Of a DNA stretch of 64,000 nt, positions 35,716 to 45,236 are shown piece by piece. Origin of the DNA: Mahella australiensis 50-1 BON (GTDB taxonomy: Bacteria > Bacillota > Clostridia > Mahellales > Mahellaceae). The notes under the pieces are model-generated. The model was not told the DNA's origin. It saw nothing but the letters and a program-made list of their open reading frames with translations, and searched no databases. The stretch lies in assembly GCF_000213255.1 (NCBI RefSeq), contig NC_015520.1, positions 1,198,001 through 1,262,000 of the forward strand. Direction: 5' to 3'. Every line of letters starts with the position of its first letter. The stretch's first letter is position 1. The translations under genes and the position numbers were made by a program.

Positions 35716-36372
35716 TTGAGTAATTATGATGTTATTAAAGAAACGTTTGAGAAAGTTCAAGGGATCTTTAAGGCTGATACCGGCTGGTATACACCTCCGG
35801 GCGTACTTCATGCTCCAGGGTCGTATCTGACTTATGAGCCTCAGTGGAACAGCGATGTCAATGCTGTTTTTGAGAATATAACGGCAGGCGAGATATATCC
35901 TTATGAATTTTTGGTGGAAAATTGTCCTGAAGATAAAAAACACGATATGGAATATATCTTAAGCCTTATGGATTGGCAAAAGAATATTGATCCTCATTAT
36001 AAGAAACATTATTTCCGCCCGCCTATCAAATGTCTTATTCAGGATGATGGTTATAATGAGAAGTGGATCGTGTATGCCAATGATTATATAGCAGCGAAGG
36101 AATTAACCGTTATGCCAGGCCGAACAGCTATAGTAAAAGATGATGCGGCCTACGGTTGTATCATCATGCAGGGCCATGGCTGCTTTGGCGTATACGACTG
36201 CGAGACGGCTATAATGCTTCGTTACGGGCAGTTGAGTGCTGATGAATATTTTGTAAGTGAGGCTGCTGCTCAAGAAGGTGTAAGAATAACTAATAAGAGC
36301 AAATGGGAGCCCATGGTTATGTTAAAACATTTCGGCCCAAATAATCCTGATGTACCAAAAACTGTACTATAG
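35716..36372 (+). CDS. Cupin-like protein of unknown function
   Basis: A protein of about 218 residues with no family I can name firmly. The early motif WYTPPGVLHAPGSY, with a His after Pro-Gly, and later beta-rich segments (ELTVMPGRTAIVKDD, GCIIMQGHGCFGVY) suggest a double-stranded beta-helix (cupin) as in sugar isomerases. The TTG at 35716 suits the AAGGGGG site better than the ATG at 35707, which nearly touches it. It lies between an epimerase and a putative glycosidase, so a sugar substrate is plausible. An AAACGTTT core lies in its first codons. Confidence 0.6.
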   Translation: MSNYDVIKETFEKVQGIFKADTGWYTPPGVLHAPGSYLTYEPQWNSDVNAVFENITAGEIYPYEFLVENCPEDKKHDMEYILSLMDWQKNIDPHYKKHYFRPPIKCLIQDDGYNEKWIVYANDYIAAKELTVMPGRTAIVKDDAAYGCIIMQGHGCFGVYDCETAIMLRYGQLSADEYFVSEAAAQEGVRITNKSKWEPMVMLKHFGPNNPDVPKTVL

Positions 36373-36386
36373 AAAGGAAAATATTT

Positions 36387-38477
36387 ATGAATACGATAGT
36401 TTTAAAGAACGATAACTTGTACTTGGAATTTGAAGCGTCCAATGGAGCGTTGATCGGGCTGACTGCTGTAAATACTGGCTGGAAGATGCTAGACCGATCT
36501 CAGTTGGGGCTTTCATTCCGGTTGCTGATACCGCTGCCGGGCAGAAGGAACAATCCTGTGTATGGGGAGAAACAGAAAGTGTCCGATATACATGTAAGCC
36601 CCGACAATAGCAGTGCTGTTTTTGTTTGGAATGGCGTTGCTTCAGAGTATGGCGGCAGGCATGATATAAAGCTGACGATGGAAGTTAAGCTAAATGCCGA
36701 ACAAGTAATATATGCAGTGCATATTGATAACAACTCGGAATATACAGTGGAGAACGTGTATTGCCCATACTTGGGTGACATACAGCATCCACCGGCCGAT
36801 AAACAGTTCGAAGCGTTTATCTATAATTATGGTAGCGCTCAGCAATGGGCATTGTGGCCCATATACCAGAATACACGCGGCTATTACGGTGTGGATTATC
36901 CTATGCAGTTTGGGCCACCATCAGCCTGCGGTGCACCTACTGCGCCTTTCTGCCTATTGCATGGAGCTACTCAAGGTTTATATGTGGGTGTCTACGAGCC
37001 TAGTGCTGAATTGGTGGCATGGCATACCGAGCTTAGGCCGGGCTATGGTAGTTCCATAGATAGCCGTGTACCCGAGGAGTTTAACATCAGCGGCAAAGAT
37101 GTGGCTACTCGCTTTGCCGCAGTACATGTACCCTATATACAACCAGGAGAATCACGCGATTTAACGCCCATTATGCTGCAGACCTTTGAAGGTGGATGGC
37201 AGAAGGGTGTGGATATATACAAGCAATGGCGCAATAGCTGGATGAAGACCTCAGAAGTCCCAACATGGGCTATGGAACCTCATGCCTGGCAACAAATTCA
37301 CATCAATTCGTCCGAAGATGAACTACGCATCCCATTCCGCGATTTGGTGAAGATCGGCGAGGATTGTGCGAGGAACAAAGTTAAAGCTATTCAGTTGGTA
37401 GGCTGGAATGATGGCGGGCAGGACCAGGGCAATCCATCTCATGATCCTGATCCGCGTTTGGGTACCTTTGAGGAACTCAGAGAAGCTATAGCCAAGATAC
37501 AATCTATGGGAGTTAAAGTAGTATTATTTTCGAAGTTTACATGGGCCGACAGAGCTACCGAACGATTCAGGAAGGACTTGATAAAGCTTGCCGTAAAAGA
37601 CCCTTATGGTGATTATTATATGCATCAAGGTTATCAATATCAAACGGCTACCCAATTGTTAGATATAAACACAAAACGTTTAATACCGATGTGCTTTTTA
37701 AGTGAAGAGTATCTGAGAGTGTGCGAAGAAGAATTCAAGAAGGTGTTGGAGCTGGGCGCCGACGGTATACTGTTCGATGAATGTCTGCATCACGGACCGG
37801 CTTTGCTATGCTTCGATACCAGCCATGGTCATCGCTATGGTGCGCCGGTTTATGCCAATGACCGTAAGCTTATACAAAACTTTGCTCGTATGGTACAGGA
37901 TAAGCCGGATTTTCTTTTTGCCGGTGAAGCATGCTACGATTGGGAATTTGAGGCCTATCATCTGTCGTATCATCGCAGCGAAAGCAAATATCACATACCC
38001 TTAATGCGTTATATGCTTCCTAATATGCCTATTATGACCGCTGTTACCGGTTTCAATGATCGCAATATGATCAACCAATGCTTGATGTACAGATATATAA
38101 TAAGCTATGAACCATATAATTTCAAAGGGCGTTTAGGCGATTTTCCAGAAACCGTGGCTTATGGCAGGCAAATGGATGCTCTAAGGACAGAGTTGCGCGA
38201 TTATTTCTGGGACGGAGAATTCCGACATGAATGCGGTGCAGCTGTATTTACTATGGATGGCCAACCCTATCGTCCATATGCAGTATTTATCAATGCAAAA
38301 AGCGGTCGCGCTGGGGTGGTTATAGCAAATTATGATGAATACGATGGCGTGACGGTTAAGGTTGAACTGGATAATGCCGACTCGTTAGAGCGTTATCGGT
38401 TGGTTGACGATGATCAGTGGAAGTCTGTCGAAGAGGGTATAAGCATACCGCCGTGCTCGGCAGTGGTGATTATATAA
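36387..38477 (+). CDS. Putative glycoside hydrolase, DUF6259-like
   Basis: A 696-residue protein without signal peptide. An N-terminal beta-sandwich (about 1-270) resembles those of galactose-mutarotase-like GH modules. A TIM-barrel-like region follows, with VGWNDGGQDQGNPSHDPDPR and GADGILFDECLHHGP (a strand-end Asp as in GH31/GH36-type nucleophile positions), then a C-terminal beta domain. I recall the family as DUF6259 but cannot check. It follows the cupin gene by 14 nt and precedes the LacI gene. Substrate and mechanism unknown; cytoplasmic oligosaccharide cleavage is the likely role. Confidence 0.65.
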   Translation: MNTIVLKNDNLYLEFEASNGALIGLTAVNTGWKMLDRSQLGLSFRLLIPLPGRRNNPVYGEKQKVSDIHVSPDNSSAVFVWNGVASEYGGRHDIKLTMEVKLNAEQVIYAVHIDNNSEYTVENVYCPYLGDIQHPPADKQFEAFIYNYGSAQQWALWPIYQNTRGYYGVDYPMQFGPPSACGAPTAPFCLLHGATQGLYVGVYEPSAELVAWHTELRPGYGSSIDSRVPEEFNISGKDVATRFAAVHVPYIQPGESRDLTPIMLQTFEGGWQKGVDIYKQWRNSWMKTSEVPTWAMEPHAWQQIHINSSEDELRIPFRDLVKIGEDCARNKVKAIQLVGWNDGGQDQGNPSHDPDPRLGTFEELREAIAKIQSMGVKVVLFSKFTWADRATERFRKDLIKLAVKDPYGDYYMHQGYQYQTATQLLDINTKRLIPMCFLSEEYLRVCEEEFKKVLELGADGILFDECLHHGPALLCFDTSHGHRYGAPVYANDRKLIQNFARMVQDKPDFLFAGEACYDWEFEAYHLSYHRSESKYHIPLMRYMLPNMPIMTAVTGFNDRNMINQCLMYRYIISYEPYNFKGRLGDFPETVAYGRQMDALRTELRDYFWDGEFRHECGAAVFTMDGQPYRPYAVFINAKSGRAGVVIANYDEYDGVTVKVELDNADSLERYRLVDDDQWKSVEEGISIPPCSAVVII

Positions 38478-38508
38478 AATATTAAGTATGAGGAGATGAG
38501 CGGTACTA

Positions 38509-39561
38509 GTGGCAACTATAAAAGATGTGGCTAAGTTGGCAGGCGTGTCTATTTCCACCGTATCCAGCGTGATAAACAAGAACAAGAACGTCAGCGATGA
38601 ATTGAGACAGGGGGTAGAGGCTGCCATTAAAGAATTGGGTTACCAAACCAATCCGGTAGCCCGTAGCCTCAAAAATCGCCGTACCGGTGCTGTAGGGGTT
38701 ATTATACCTAATATAACCAGCATATTTTTTGCTCAAGTTTTAAAGGGCATGGAAGACAGTGCTTATCGGTTGGGATATAATCTGATATTATGTGATTCTA
38801 ATCAGGATGTGGACAAAGAAAAACAATATATACGCCTGCTGGAAAATCGCTGGGTAGAAGGTATTATATTGGATTCCAGTGCTGATGCGAGGGAACATGG
38901 CGCCTATATAAATCATTTAATCCAGAGGGTAATAAAGGATAAGGGCATACCTATCGTTTCTTTGGAAAGGGGCTTAAAAGATACCGAATTCAGCGCTGTT
39001 GTAGTGGATAATGAGCAGGCCGGTTATGAGGCTACGAAACATCTCATAGAACTGGGGCATAAACATATAGCTCATATAGCCGGACACTATAAATTTCCAA
39101 TGTCTCGTGATCGGCGAAGGGGTTATAAGCGGGCACTAGAGGAAAACGGCATTGTTTTTGATGATGGACTGGTAAAACAAGGCGATTTCTCACCTTTGAG
39201 CGGTTACAACGCTATGAAAGAATTGCTTATGGAAGGCAGGGATTTCACAGCGCTTTTCGCCGGCAACGATCAGATGGCTATAGGTGCCATGAAAGCTATA
39301 AAGGAATCTGGTTTGAGGATACCGGAAGATATGGCGGTGGTAGGCTTTGACAATATACCGGCAGCATCGTTGGTAGATCCACCCCTTAGCACTATCAATG
39401 TGCCTAAGTACCGGATGGGAGCCATAGCTATGGAAATGCTGGCTGAGCATATAAAAAATCCAAATACATCATCGCACATTGAAATATTGCCTAGTAACCT
39501 CATAGTTCGATCGTCATCCGATCCACATGCTAACGGTAGCTGGGACCTTTTTGGATGGTAG
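38509..39561 (+). CDS. LacI-family transcriptional regulator
   Basis: A 350-residue repressor-type protein. The N-terminal helix-turn-helix with hinge reads ATIKDVAKLAGVSISTVSSV, followed by a periplasmic-binding-protein-like ligand domain (VGVIIPNITSIFFAQ, GFDNIPAASLVDPPLSTI). The GTG start at 38509 follows AGGAGATGAG. It is the fourth gene of the set that starts at 34761, where two AAACGTTT palindromes lie, so autoregulation of that operon is predicted. The effector is presumably a sugar from the same pathway. Confidence 0.94.
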   Translation: MATIKDVAKLAGVSISTVSSVINKNKNVSDELRQGVEAAIKELGYQTNPVARSLKNRRTGAVGVIIPNITSIFFAQVLKGMEDSAYRLGYNLILCDSNQDVDKEKQYIRLLENRWVEGIILDSSADAREHGAYINHLIQRVIKDKGIPIVSLERGLKDTEFSAVVVDNEQAGYEATKHLIELGHKHIAHIAGHYKFPMSRDRRRGYKRALEENGIVFDDGLVKQGDFSPLSGYNAMKELLMEGRDFTALFAGNDQMAIGAMKAIKESGLRIPEDMAVVGFDNIPAASLVDPPLSTINVPKYRMGAIAMEMLAEHIKNPNTSSHIEILPSNLIVRSSSDPHANGSWDLFGW

Positions 39562-39689
39562 TCGGTAAATCGTAAAATAAAAGAAGGTTTTTTTCGGTTT
39601 TCTGCCGAATATTGCTTATATGATAATGCTATCGTTGTAATCTGGCTCTCAACCCAATAAGGTAGCTTAACAGAAGGAGGAAAACAGCA

Positions 39690-42008
39690 TTGCCCTTTGA
39701 AGGAGAAGCTAAATGGATATGGTCAAAAGATGGCTTTTTCACCAATGTAAATACAAAGACCCCGTACAAAACTGCATATTTTAGACGCTCTTTTGATGTA
39801 CCAGCTCATGGATTGCATTTGACAGTGCATGTTTCGGCCGATAGCAGATATATATTGTATCTTAACGGCCGTTTGGTAGCTAGAGGACCAGCCAAGGGCG
39901 ACATAGCCCACCAATTTTATGATACCGTGGTATTAGATGGCTGGCTGCAGACCGGCCAAAATGTGCTGTCTGCAGTGGTTGTAAGTTTTGCCGATGCTTG
40001 GCCGACTTATGGGGGCTTTGGAGGACCCAATAGCGTTATGTCTGTCACATCGGCCTTTATATTAGATGGTTGTCTTGCGAATGGTGACGGTCGCATAATA
40101 GAGGAACTATATACCGACGAAAAATGGAAAGTTATGGATGATATAGCTTATGGACATCATCCTGACGGTACAATCACAGGTATGAGCGAGGATCTGGATG
40201 GATGTGTTTATCCGTGGGGTTGGCAGGCTGTGGATTTCGACGACAGGGCATGGCAACGGCCTTTTGTATTATCTCACGGAGTACGACCGGATACAGTAAC
40301 CGATAATCCTTTGCCATATAGGTTAATACCGCGTATGATACCTATGATGGAGGAAAGCAAAGAATGGTTTTCAGCAATATATCAGAGACAAAGGATAGAT
40401 TTTGATGACCGAGCATTTTTAACCGGTTTTGACCCGATGGTAATACCTGCGAATACTACAGTTAGCTTTGTACTGGATGCCGGTAGCCTCGCTACTGGTT
40501 TCCCGATAGTGGAGTTAGAGAAAGGAGCTGGCGCTACAGTACGCCTTACCTATTCTGAAGCATGGTACGAAAATGAGCGCAAGAGTCCATATCACATACC
40601 CGACAAAGGCTATATAGAAGGCGTGCATGATACGCTGCACTGTTCTGGGGATACAATCTCTTATGAACCAATGTTGTGGCGTACCTTCAGATACGTAAAA
40701 GTTGATATAGCGACAACCGATAAATCGCTTGTGCTTAAGAACATATGCTATCGCTTTATAGCATATCCATTTGAAGAATTAGCATATTTCGAGTCATCAG
40801 ACCCTAGGCATAAAAAGATATGGGATATGTCGTTGCGTACCATACGCTTGTGCAGCCATGAAACATTTGAGGACTGTCCGTATTATGAACAGATGCAATA
40901 TGCCAGTGATAGCCAGGTGGTCTCACTGATTGCGGGCTATGTATCTGGTGATTGGAGATTATCTAAACAAGCTATATTGCATTTCAATTGGTCGCGCAAT
41001 TATGAGGGTATAACTATGAGTCGATACCCGAGCCGTGTGCCGCAGATAATACCGTCGTGGTCACTGTTATGGGTCATAATGGTGAGCGATTATTGGATGC
41101 ATACCGGGGATGAGGATACTGTTGTGCAATGCCTGGACGGTGTGGCATCGGTGCTGCACTGGTTCGAAAGCTACTTAAACAGAGAATATCTTCTGGAGAA
41201 GCTGCCTTATTGGGAGGTAGTGGATTGGGTAAAGGAATGGGATTCGCCCAATGGCTGTCCTCCAGGAGCGCAAGGCGGTGTAACCGCTGTCATCAGCCTT
41301 CAATATGCCGCGGCTTTGCTCTCGGCAATTCGTATGATGGAGGCATTTGGCCGCCCACAAGATGCTCAGCAATTCACCGATACATATAACACTATCATAG
41401 AATCAGTGCAGCGTACATGTTGGAGCGAGCAGTACGGTTTATTCCGTGATCGGCCGGGCTATGATGAATTCAGCGAGCTGGGTAACGCATGGGCTATACT
41501 GGCCGGAGCTGCTTCGGATACCCAAGTTGAGCAGATGGCAAATAAACTGGGACGAGATAAACGCATGGCTAAAGCTACTTTATATGGTAGGTTTTATGTT
41601 TTCAGAGCGTTGAGCAAGGCCGGCGCTTATGATGTGGCGGGGCGGTTGTTGGATATTTGGTATGAGATGATGCAATCGGATCTTACCACATGGCCAGAAG
41701 AGCCATATCTTGCCCGTAGCTTTTGTCATGCATGGTCAACTGCACCAATATATGAGTTTTTGGCCGAGATATTGGGCGTAAAACCCCTGAAGCCGGGTTT
41801 TAAGGAAGTATTGGTTAGCCCGCATGTGTTGGATTTGGACTATGCACGAGGTGAAGTGCCTACCCCTTACGGTGTTGTTCATGTGGAGTGGGAGCGGCAA
41901 GATGATATATTACAGTGCTTCATACGACTGCCCAAAGGGGTAAATGGACGGTTTGTGCCGCCCGGCAATATGGAGTCCCATGTAAAATGGGAAGAATACA
42001 TTAAATAG
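39690..42008 (+). CDS. Alpha-L-rhamnosidase-like GH78 enzyme
   Basis: A 772-residue protein, cytoplasmic by lack of signal peptide. It starts with EAKWIWSKD and a rhamnosidase N-terminal beta domain (HVSADSRYILYLNGR), then the catalytic barrel with DCPYYEQMQYASD (general acid region), and near the end TTWPEEP and FCHAWSTAP, the variant general base and substrate-loop segment of this GH78 subgroup. TTG at 39690 follows AGAAGGAGG. It is more distant from the gene at 31840 than from that at 57997, sharing the latter's AEWIW-like start. Confidence 0.9.
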   Translation: MPFEGEAKWIWSKDGFFTNVNTKTPYKTAYFRRSFDVPAHGLHLTVHVSADSRYILYLNGRLVARGPAKGDIAHQFYDTVVLDGWLQTGQNVLSAVVVSFADAWPTYGGFGGPNSVMSVTSAFILDGCLANGDGRIIEELYTDEKWKVMDDIAYGHHPDGTITGMSEDLDGCVYPWGWQAVDFDDRAWQRPFVLSHGVRPDTVTDNPLPYRLIPRMIPMMEESKEWFSAIYQRQRIDFDDRAFLTGFDPMVIPANTTVSFVLDAGSLATGFPIVELEKGAGATVRLTYSEAWYENERKSPYHIPDKGYIEGVHDTLHCSGDTISYEPMLWRTFRYVKVDIATTDKSLVLKNICYRFIAYPFEELAYFESSDPRHKKIWDMSLRTIRLCSHETFEDCPYYEQMQYASDSQVVSLIAGYVSGDWRLSKQAILHFNWSRNYEGITMSRYPSRVPQIIPSWSLLWVIMVSDYWMHTGDEDTVVQCLDGVASVLHWFESYLNREYLLEKLPYWEVVDWVKEWDSPNGCPPGAQGGVTAVISLQYAAALLSAIRMMEAFGRPQDAQQFTDTYNTIIESVQRTCWSEQYGLFRDRPGYDEFSELGNAWAILAGAASDTQVEQMANKLGRDKRMAKATLYGRFYVFRALSKAGAYDVAGRLLDIWYEMMQSDLTTWPEEPYLARSFCHAWSTAPIYEFLAEILGVKPLKPGFKEVLVSPHVLDLDYARGEVPTPYGVVHVEWERQDDILQCFIRLPKGVNGRFVPPGNMESHVKWEEYIK

Positions 42009-42025
42009 GAGATGGTATTGCTGCA

Positions 42026-43165
42026 ATGGCTGCAAAAATCATGCCCGTTGATTTAAAGTGTGAATATGCGGTAAATCCGCTTGGAATTGATGTTTCGAGC
42101 CCTTGCCTTAGCTGGGTTTTGGAATCGCATGCTCGCAAACAAGCGCAGACCGCGTATCAGATACTGGTCGCCACTAATTTGGAATTGCTTGGCGAAGATA
42201 TCGGTGACCTGTGGAATAGCGGTAAGATCGCTTCGGATGAATCCATTCATATAGCTTATGAAGGTAAGGCGCTGAAGTCTTATCAGCGCTGTTTCTGGAA
42301 AGTGCGCGTATGGGATTCTGATGGGAATTTATCAGAGTGGAGCGAGCCGGTATTTTGGGAGATGGGTATATTATACGCTCATGAATGGGCATCAAAATGG
42401 ATTGCTGCCGATCTTTCTTTTAGTCAAACTGCGCCTCTTTTCAGGAAGAAGTTTCGATTGGATTATGATGTCAGTAAGGCGCGTGCGTATACATGTGGAT
42501 TGGGTTATTATGGTTATGAGGAAGCGGTCGCAGCAAGCCTTGCGCGCGATGTATTGGACAAACACTCAGGACATCATTCTACCGGTATCACAGGCTCAAG
42601 GCATCTCTATTGGGCCCTTGGATTTTATGGTTATGGAGACATTGTGCAAACTATTCTTCATCAGACAACATACCCCAGTATCGGTCATCTTTTCTCGCTG
42701 GGTGCTACTACATTTTGGGAAACATGGGGTGAACATGATATTGACGAGAAATGGGGTCCTCGGTCGCTTAACCACCCTATGCAGGGTGGACTTGATGCTT
42801 GGTTTTATCAAGGCATAGCTGGGATTAATTCCATTGCCGAAGAGCCGGGCTTTAAGCATATCGTTTTGCGCCCTCAGCTCATAAGGGATCTTACCTTTGC
42901 AAAGGCGGAATATGAGTCTATCCGGGGTAAGATCGTAAGCGAATGGAGAAGAAGAAAGGATATTTTTGAATGGAAAGTAAGTATTCCTGCTAATACGACA
43001 GCAACAGTTTATATTCCGACTACAGATTTCGCCCATATAACAGAGAGCGGTATCCCCATAGAGCAGGCGGAAGGTGTTTTATCCCTCGAAACAGAAGATA
43101 AATATTCGCTATTGCGCATCGGTTCAGGAACGTATAATTTTGAGGTTTTGCTCGATACAATATGA
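42026..43165 (+). pseudogene. Internally deleted GH78 rhamnosidase remnant (open frame intact)
   Basis: A 379-residue frame whose first 163 residues match the N-terminal beta domains of the GH78 protein at 31840 (LSWVLESH, FWKVRVWDSDG, ARAYTCGLGYYG) and whose remainder matches its C-terminal part from about residue 681 (GATTFWETWGEHD, GLDAWFYQGIAG, GSGTYNFEV). About 500 residues, including the DCPxxxE general acid motif, are missing in frame at about nt 42510-42520. It is most likely catalytically dead, but still translated in principle: ATG at 42026 with an AGGAG site at long spacing. Confidence 0.85.
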
Positions 43166-43207
43166 AATAAGTACATATAATAAAACAAAAATTCGAGCAT
43201 ATTATTG

Positions 43208-43235
43208 TTGATATTTATATAGTTTGTGATATAAT
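43208..43235 (+). promoter_or_regulatory. Putative sigma-A promoter of the gene at 43264
   Basis: TTGATA (43208-43213) and TATAAT (43230-43235) are spaced by 16 nt, within the 120 nt after the deleted GH78 frame. The predicted start is near 43242. Confidence 0.65.
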
Positions 43236-43263
43236 TGATTCATAATCTAAGGAAGAGGTGTAT

Positions 43264-45159
43264 ATGATGGGGGCTGTAAAATTAAGCTGGAAGGATTATT
43301 ATGACAAGGTTTATGCCTGCTGGCTGGGCAAGAACTGCGGCGGGACATTAGGTACCCCGCTGGAGCGCGCTTATGGTCAGGAGGAGATGTTCGATGTGTG
43401 GTGGTATCCTCAGCTTCAAGAAGGTGGCATGCCGAACGATGATCTGGAGATACAGCTCATCTGGCTAAAGGCCTTGGAAGAGAGAGGCTTGGGAATAAAG
43501 GCTAGGGATTTAGCTGAATACTGGTTGGACTGCGTTCAGTATAATTTTGATGAATATGGCTTACATAAAACAAATCTTCGACAGGGACTGTTACCTCCTG
43601 TATCCGGTTTTTATAATAATTGGTTTAAGGATTGCATGGGCTGTCCTATACGCTCCGAAATATGGGCGTGCATAGCACCCGGACGTCCGGATATAGCAGT
43701 GCGATATGCTTATGAAGATGCTATAGTGGACCATGCCGGTGGAGAATCGGTATATGGTGAAATGTTCAATGCTGCCGTGGAGGCCGCCGCATTCGTAGTA
43801 AACGATCGCGATAAGCTATTGGATATAGGGCTATCGTATATACCGACAAGCTCGCAGACTGCTTTAGCTATACGCAGTGCCATAGAGGCCTATAAATCCG
43901 GCATGGATTGGAAAGAAGCCAGAAACTATGTACTACATAAGTGCTACAGTCCTATAGCACAATATTCGCCCGTCAATCTTGGCTTTCAGACCATAGGTTG
44001 GCTTTATGGAGAAGATTTTGCCGATGCCATATGCAAGGCCGTAAATTGCGGCTATGATACTGATTGTACCGGAGCCACCCTTGGTTCTATACTAGGTATA
44101 ATGTACGGTACAAAGATTATACCGCAGGAATGGTCAGCGCCGCTTAGCGATACCATCACCACAAACGCCTCATGGGGTGGCATAATGAACCTTGAAGAGC
44201 CGAAAAACCTCGATGAACTGACAAAACGTACCTGCGATATAGGCAAAAAAGTGTTGGCCTATAATAAGACTGAGATTGAAGTTAACGAGAGCATTACCGA
44301 TCTACAACATGTGGATACTGGAGCGCTTTATGCACCGGATGAAGTAAGAGAGCTGTGGTCGTTATCACCTATGCAGGTGGATTTTGATATTACAACTATT
44401 AAAGCATCCATCGATTATATCGATCAGCCTGTGATAAAAGCGGGGGAATCAAAAGGGATAAAGCTTACATTAGAGAATCCGCGGCCTATGGATCTGACGG
44501 CTGTCGTAACTATAAATATGCCAAAGGGGTGGGCTTGTGGTCCTGCTTGTACAAAGAGCGTAAATATACCGTCTAGAGGGAAAAGCGAGGCCATATGGCA
44601 TATAACGGCGGACGATGTAAGGCTTATAGAACAATCCAATCGCGGCAGTATCCACATAGAGATAAACGGAAGGCCACAAGGAGAGGATATACCTGTGGTT
44701 TTGTTGGGGTGCAAACGTTGGTTGATATCGCCTGTAGATGCGGCTTTTAATCCGGATGGCGATGATGTAAAACAATGGCAGGTAGTCGATTTTATTGACA
44801 ATGCTTTGGTTGTAGAGCCGTATTTTAACGGTAAGTCCGGCAGCATATATTTGTGCCATTATGTATACTCTCCTGATGATCGAACAGCACATGTCGGTGT
44901 GCCTTCGAACTGTCCTATGGAATTGTGGGCTAACGGTATAAAGGTACATGAAGTGGAACAAAAGCGGATACCCAGGCCTAATTATAGTGGCGATGGAGCC
45001 AGCTATGTCGATGTGTCGATTAAGCAAGGCTGGAATCAGTTCATTGTTAAGCTAACGCGGCAGAATGAACCTGTAGATGCTTATTTCACCTTGTCTACAG
45101 GTCATCCTTATTATCATGGCATGAGCGATGTGATCGAATGCCGTTTGCCTTGGGAATGA
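43264..45159 (+). CDS. ADP-ribosylglycohydrolase-fold protein with C-terminal beta domains
   Basis: A protein of about 631 residues. The first ~330 residues show the all-helical ADP-ribosylglycohydrolase fold: KVYACWLGKNCGGTLG at the N-terminus, the metal site pair in MPNDDLE and GYDTDCTGATLG near residue 260. The rest is beta-type sequence of unknown family, with LTLENPRPMDLTAVV and GWNQFIVKL, which suggests a carbohydrate-binding role. The metal Asp residues are conserved, so catalysis is likely. In this locus it may act on a glycosidic bond rather than ADP-ribosylated protein (inference). ATG at 43264 follows GGAAGAGGTG. Confidence 0.78.
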   Translation: MMGAVKLSWKDYYDKVYACWLGKNCGGTLGTPLERAYGQEEMFDVWWYPQLQEGGMPNDDLEIQLIWLKALEERGLGIKARDLAEYWLDCVQYNFDEYGLHKTNLRQGLLPPVSGFYNNWFKDCMGCPIRSEIWACIAPGRPDIAVRYAYEDAIVDHAGGESVYGEMFNAAVEAAAFVVNDRDKLLDIGLSYIPTSSQTALAIRSAIEAYKSGMDWKEARNYVLHKCYSPIAQYSPVNLGFQTIGWLYGEDFADAICKAVNCGYDTDCTGATLGSILGIMYGTKIIPQEWSAPLSDTITTNASWGGIMNLEEPKNLDELTKRTCDIGKKVLAYNKTEIEVNESITDLQHVDTGALYAPDEVRELWSLSPMQVDFDITTIKASIDYIDQPVIKAGESKGIKLTLENPRPMDLTAVVTINMPKGWACGPACTKSVNIPSRGKSEAIWHITADDVRLIEQSNRGSIHIEINGRPQGEDIPVVLLGCKRWLISPVDAAFNPDGDDVKQWQVVDFIDNALVVEPYFNGKSGSIYLCHYVYSPDDRTAHVGVPSNCPMELWANGIKVHEVEQKRIPRPNYSGDGASYVDVSIKQGWNQFIVKLTRQNEPVDAYFTLSTGHPYYHGMSDVIECRLPWE

Positions 45160-45236
45160 GCTTATACTAATGTTTCTATAATGACAGCAAGTGTAGATGC
45201 ATAACGGGCTAAAAAACTAAAACAGGGGGATTTTAA

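Noticed and set aside
35737-35750. AAACGTTT core as a third LacI operator
   Set aside because: It lies in codons of the cupin-like gene and the same core also occurs by chance in other coding DNA, such as near 37673.
42321-42818. 165-residue plus-strand frame inside the deleted GH78 gene
   Set aside because: It is in another frame; the GH78 frame has clear homology to the gene at 31840.
45160-45236. Sigma-A promoter at the TATAAT at 45177-45182
   Set aside because: No acceptable -35 hexamer is found at 15-19 nt upstream.
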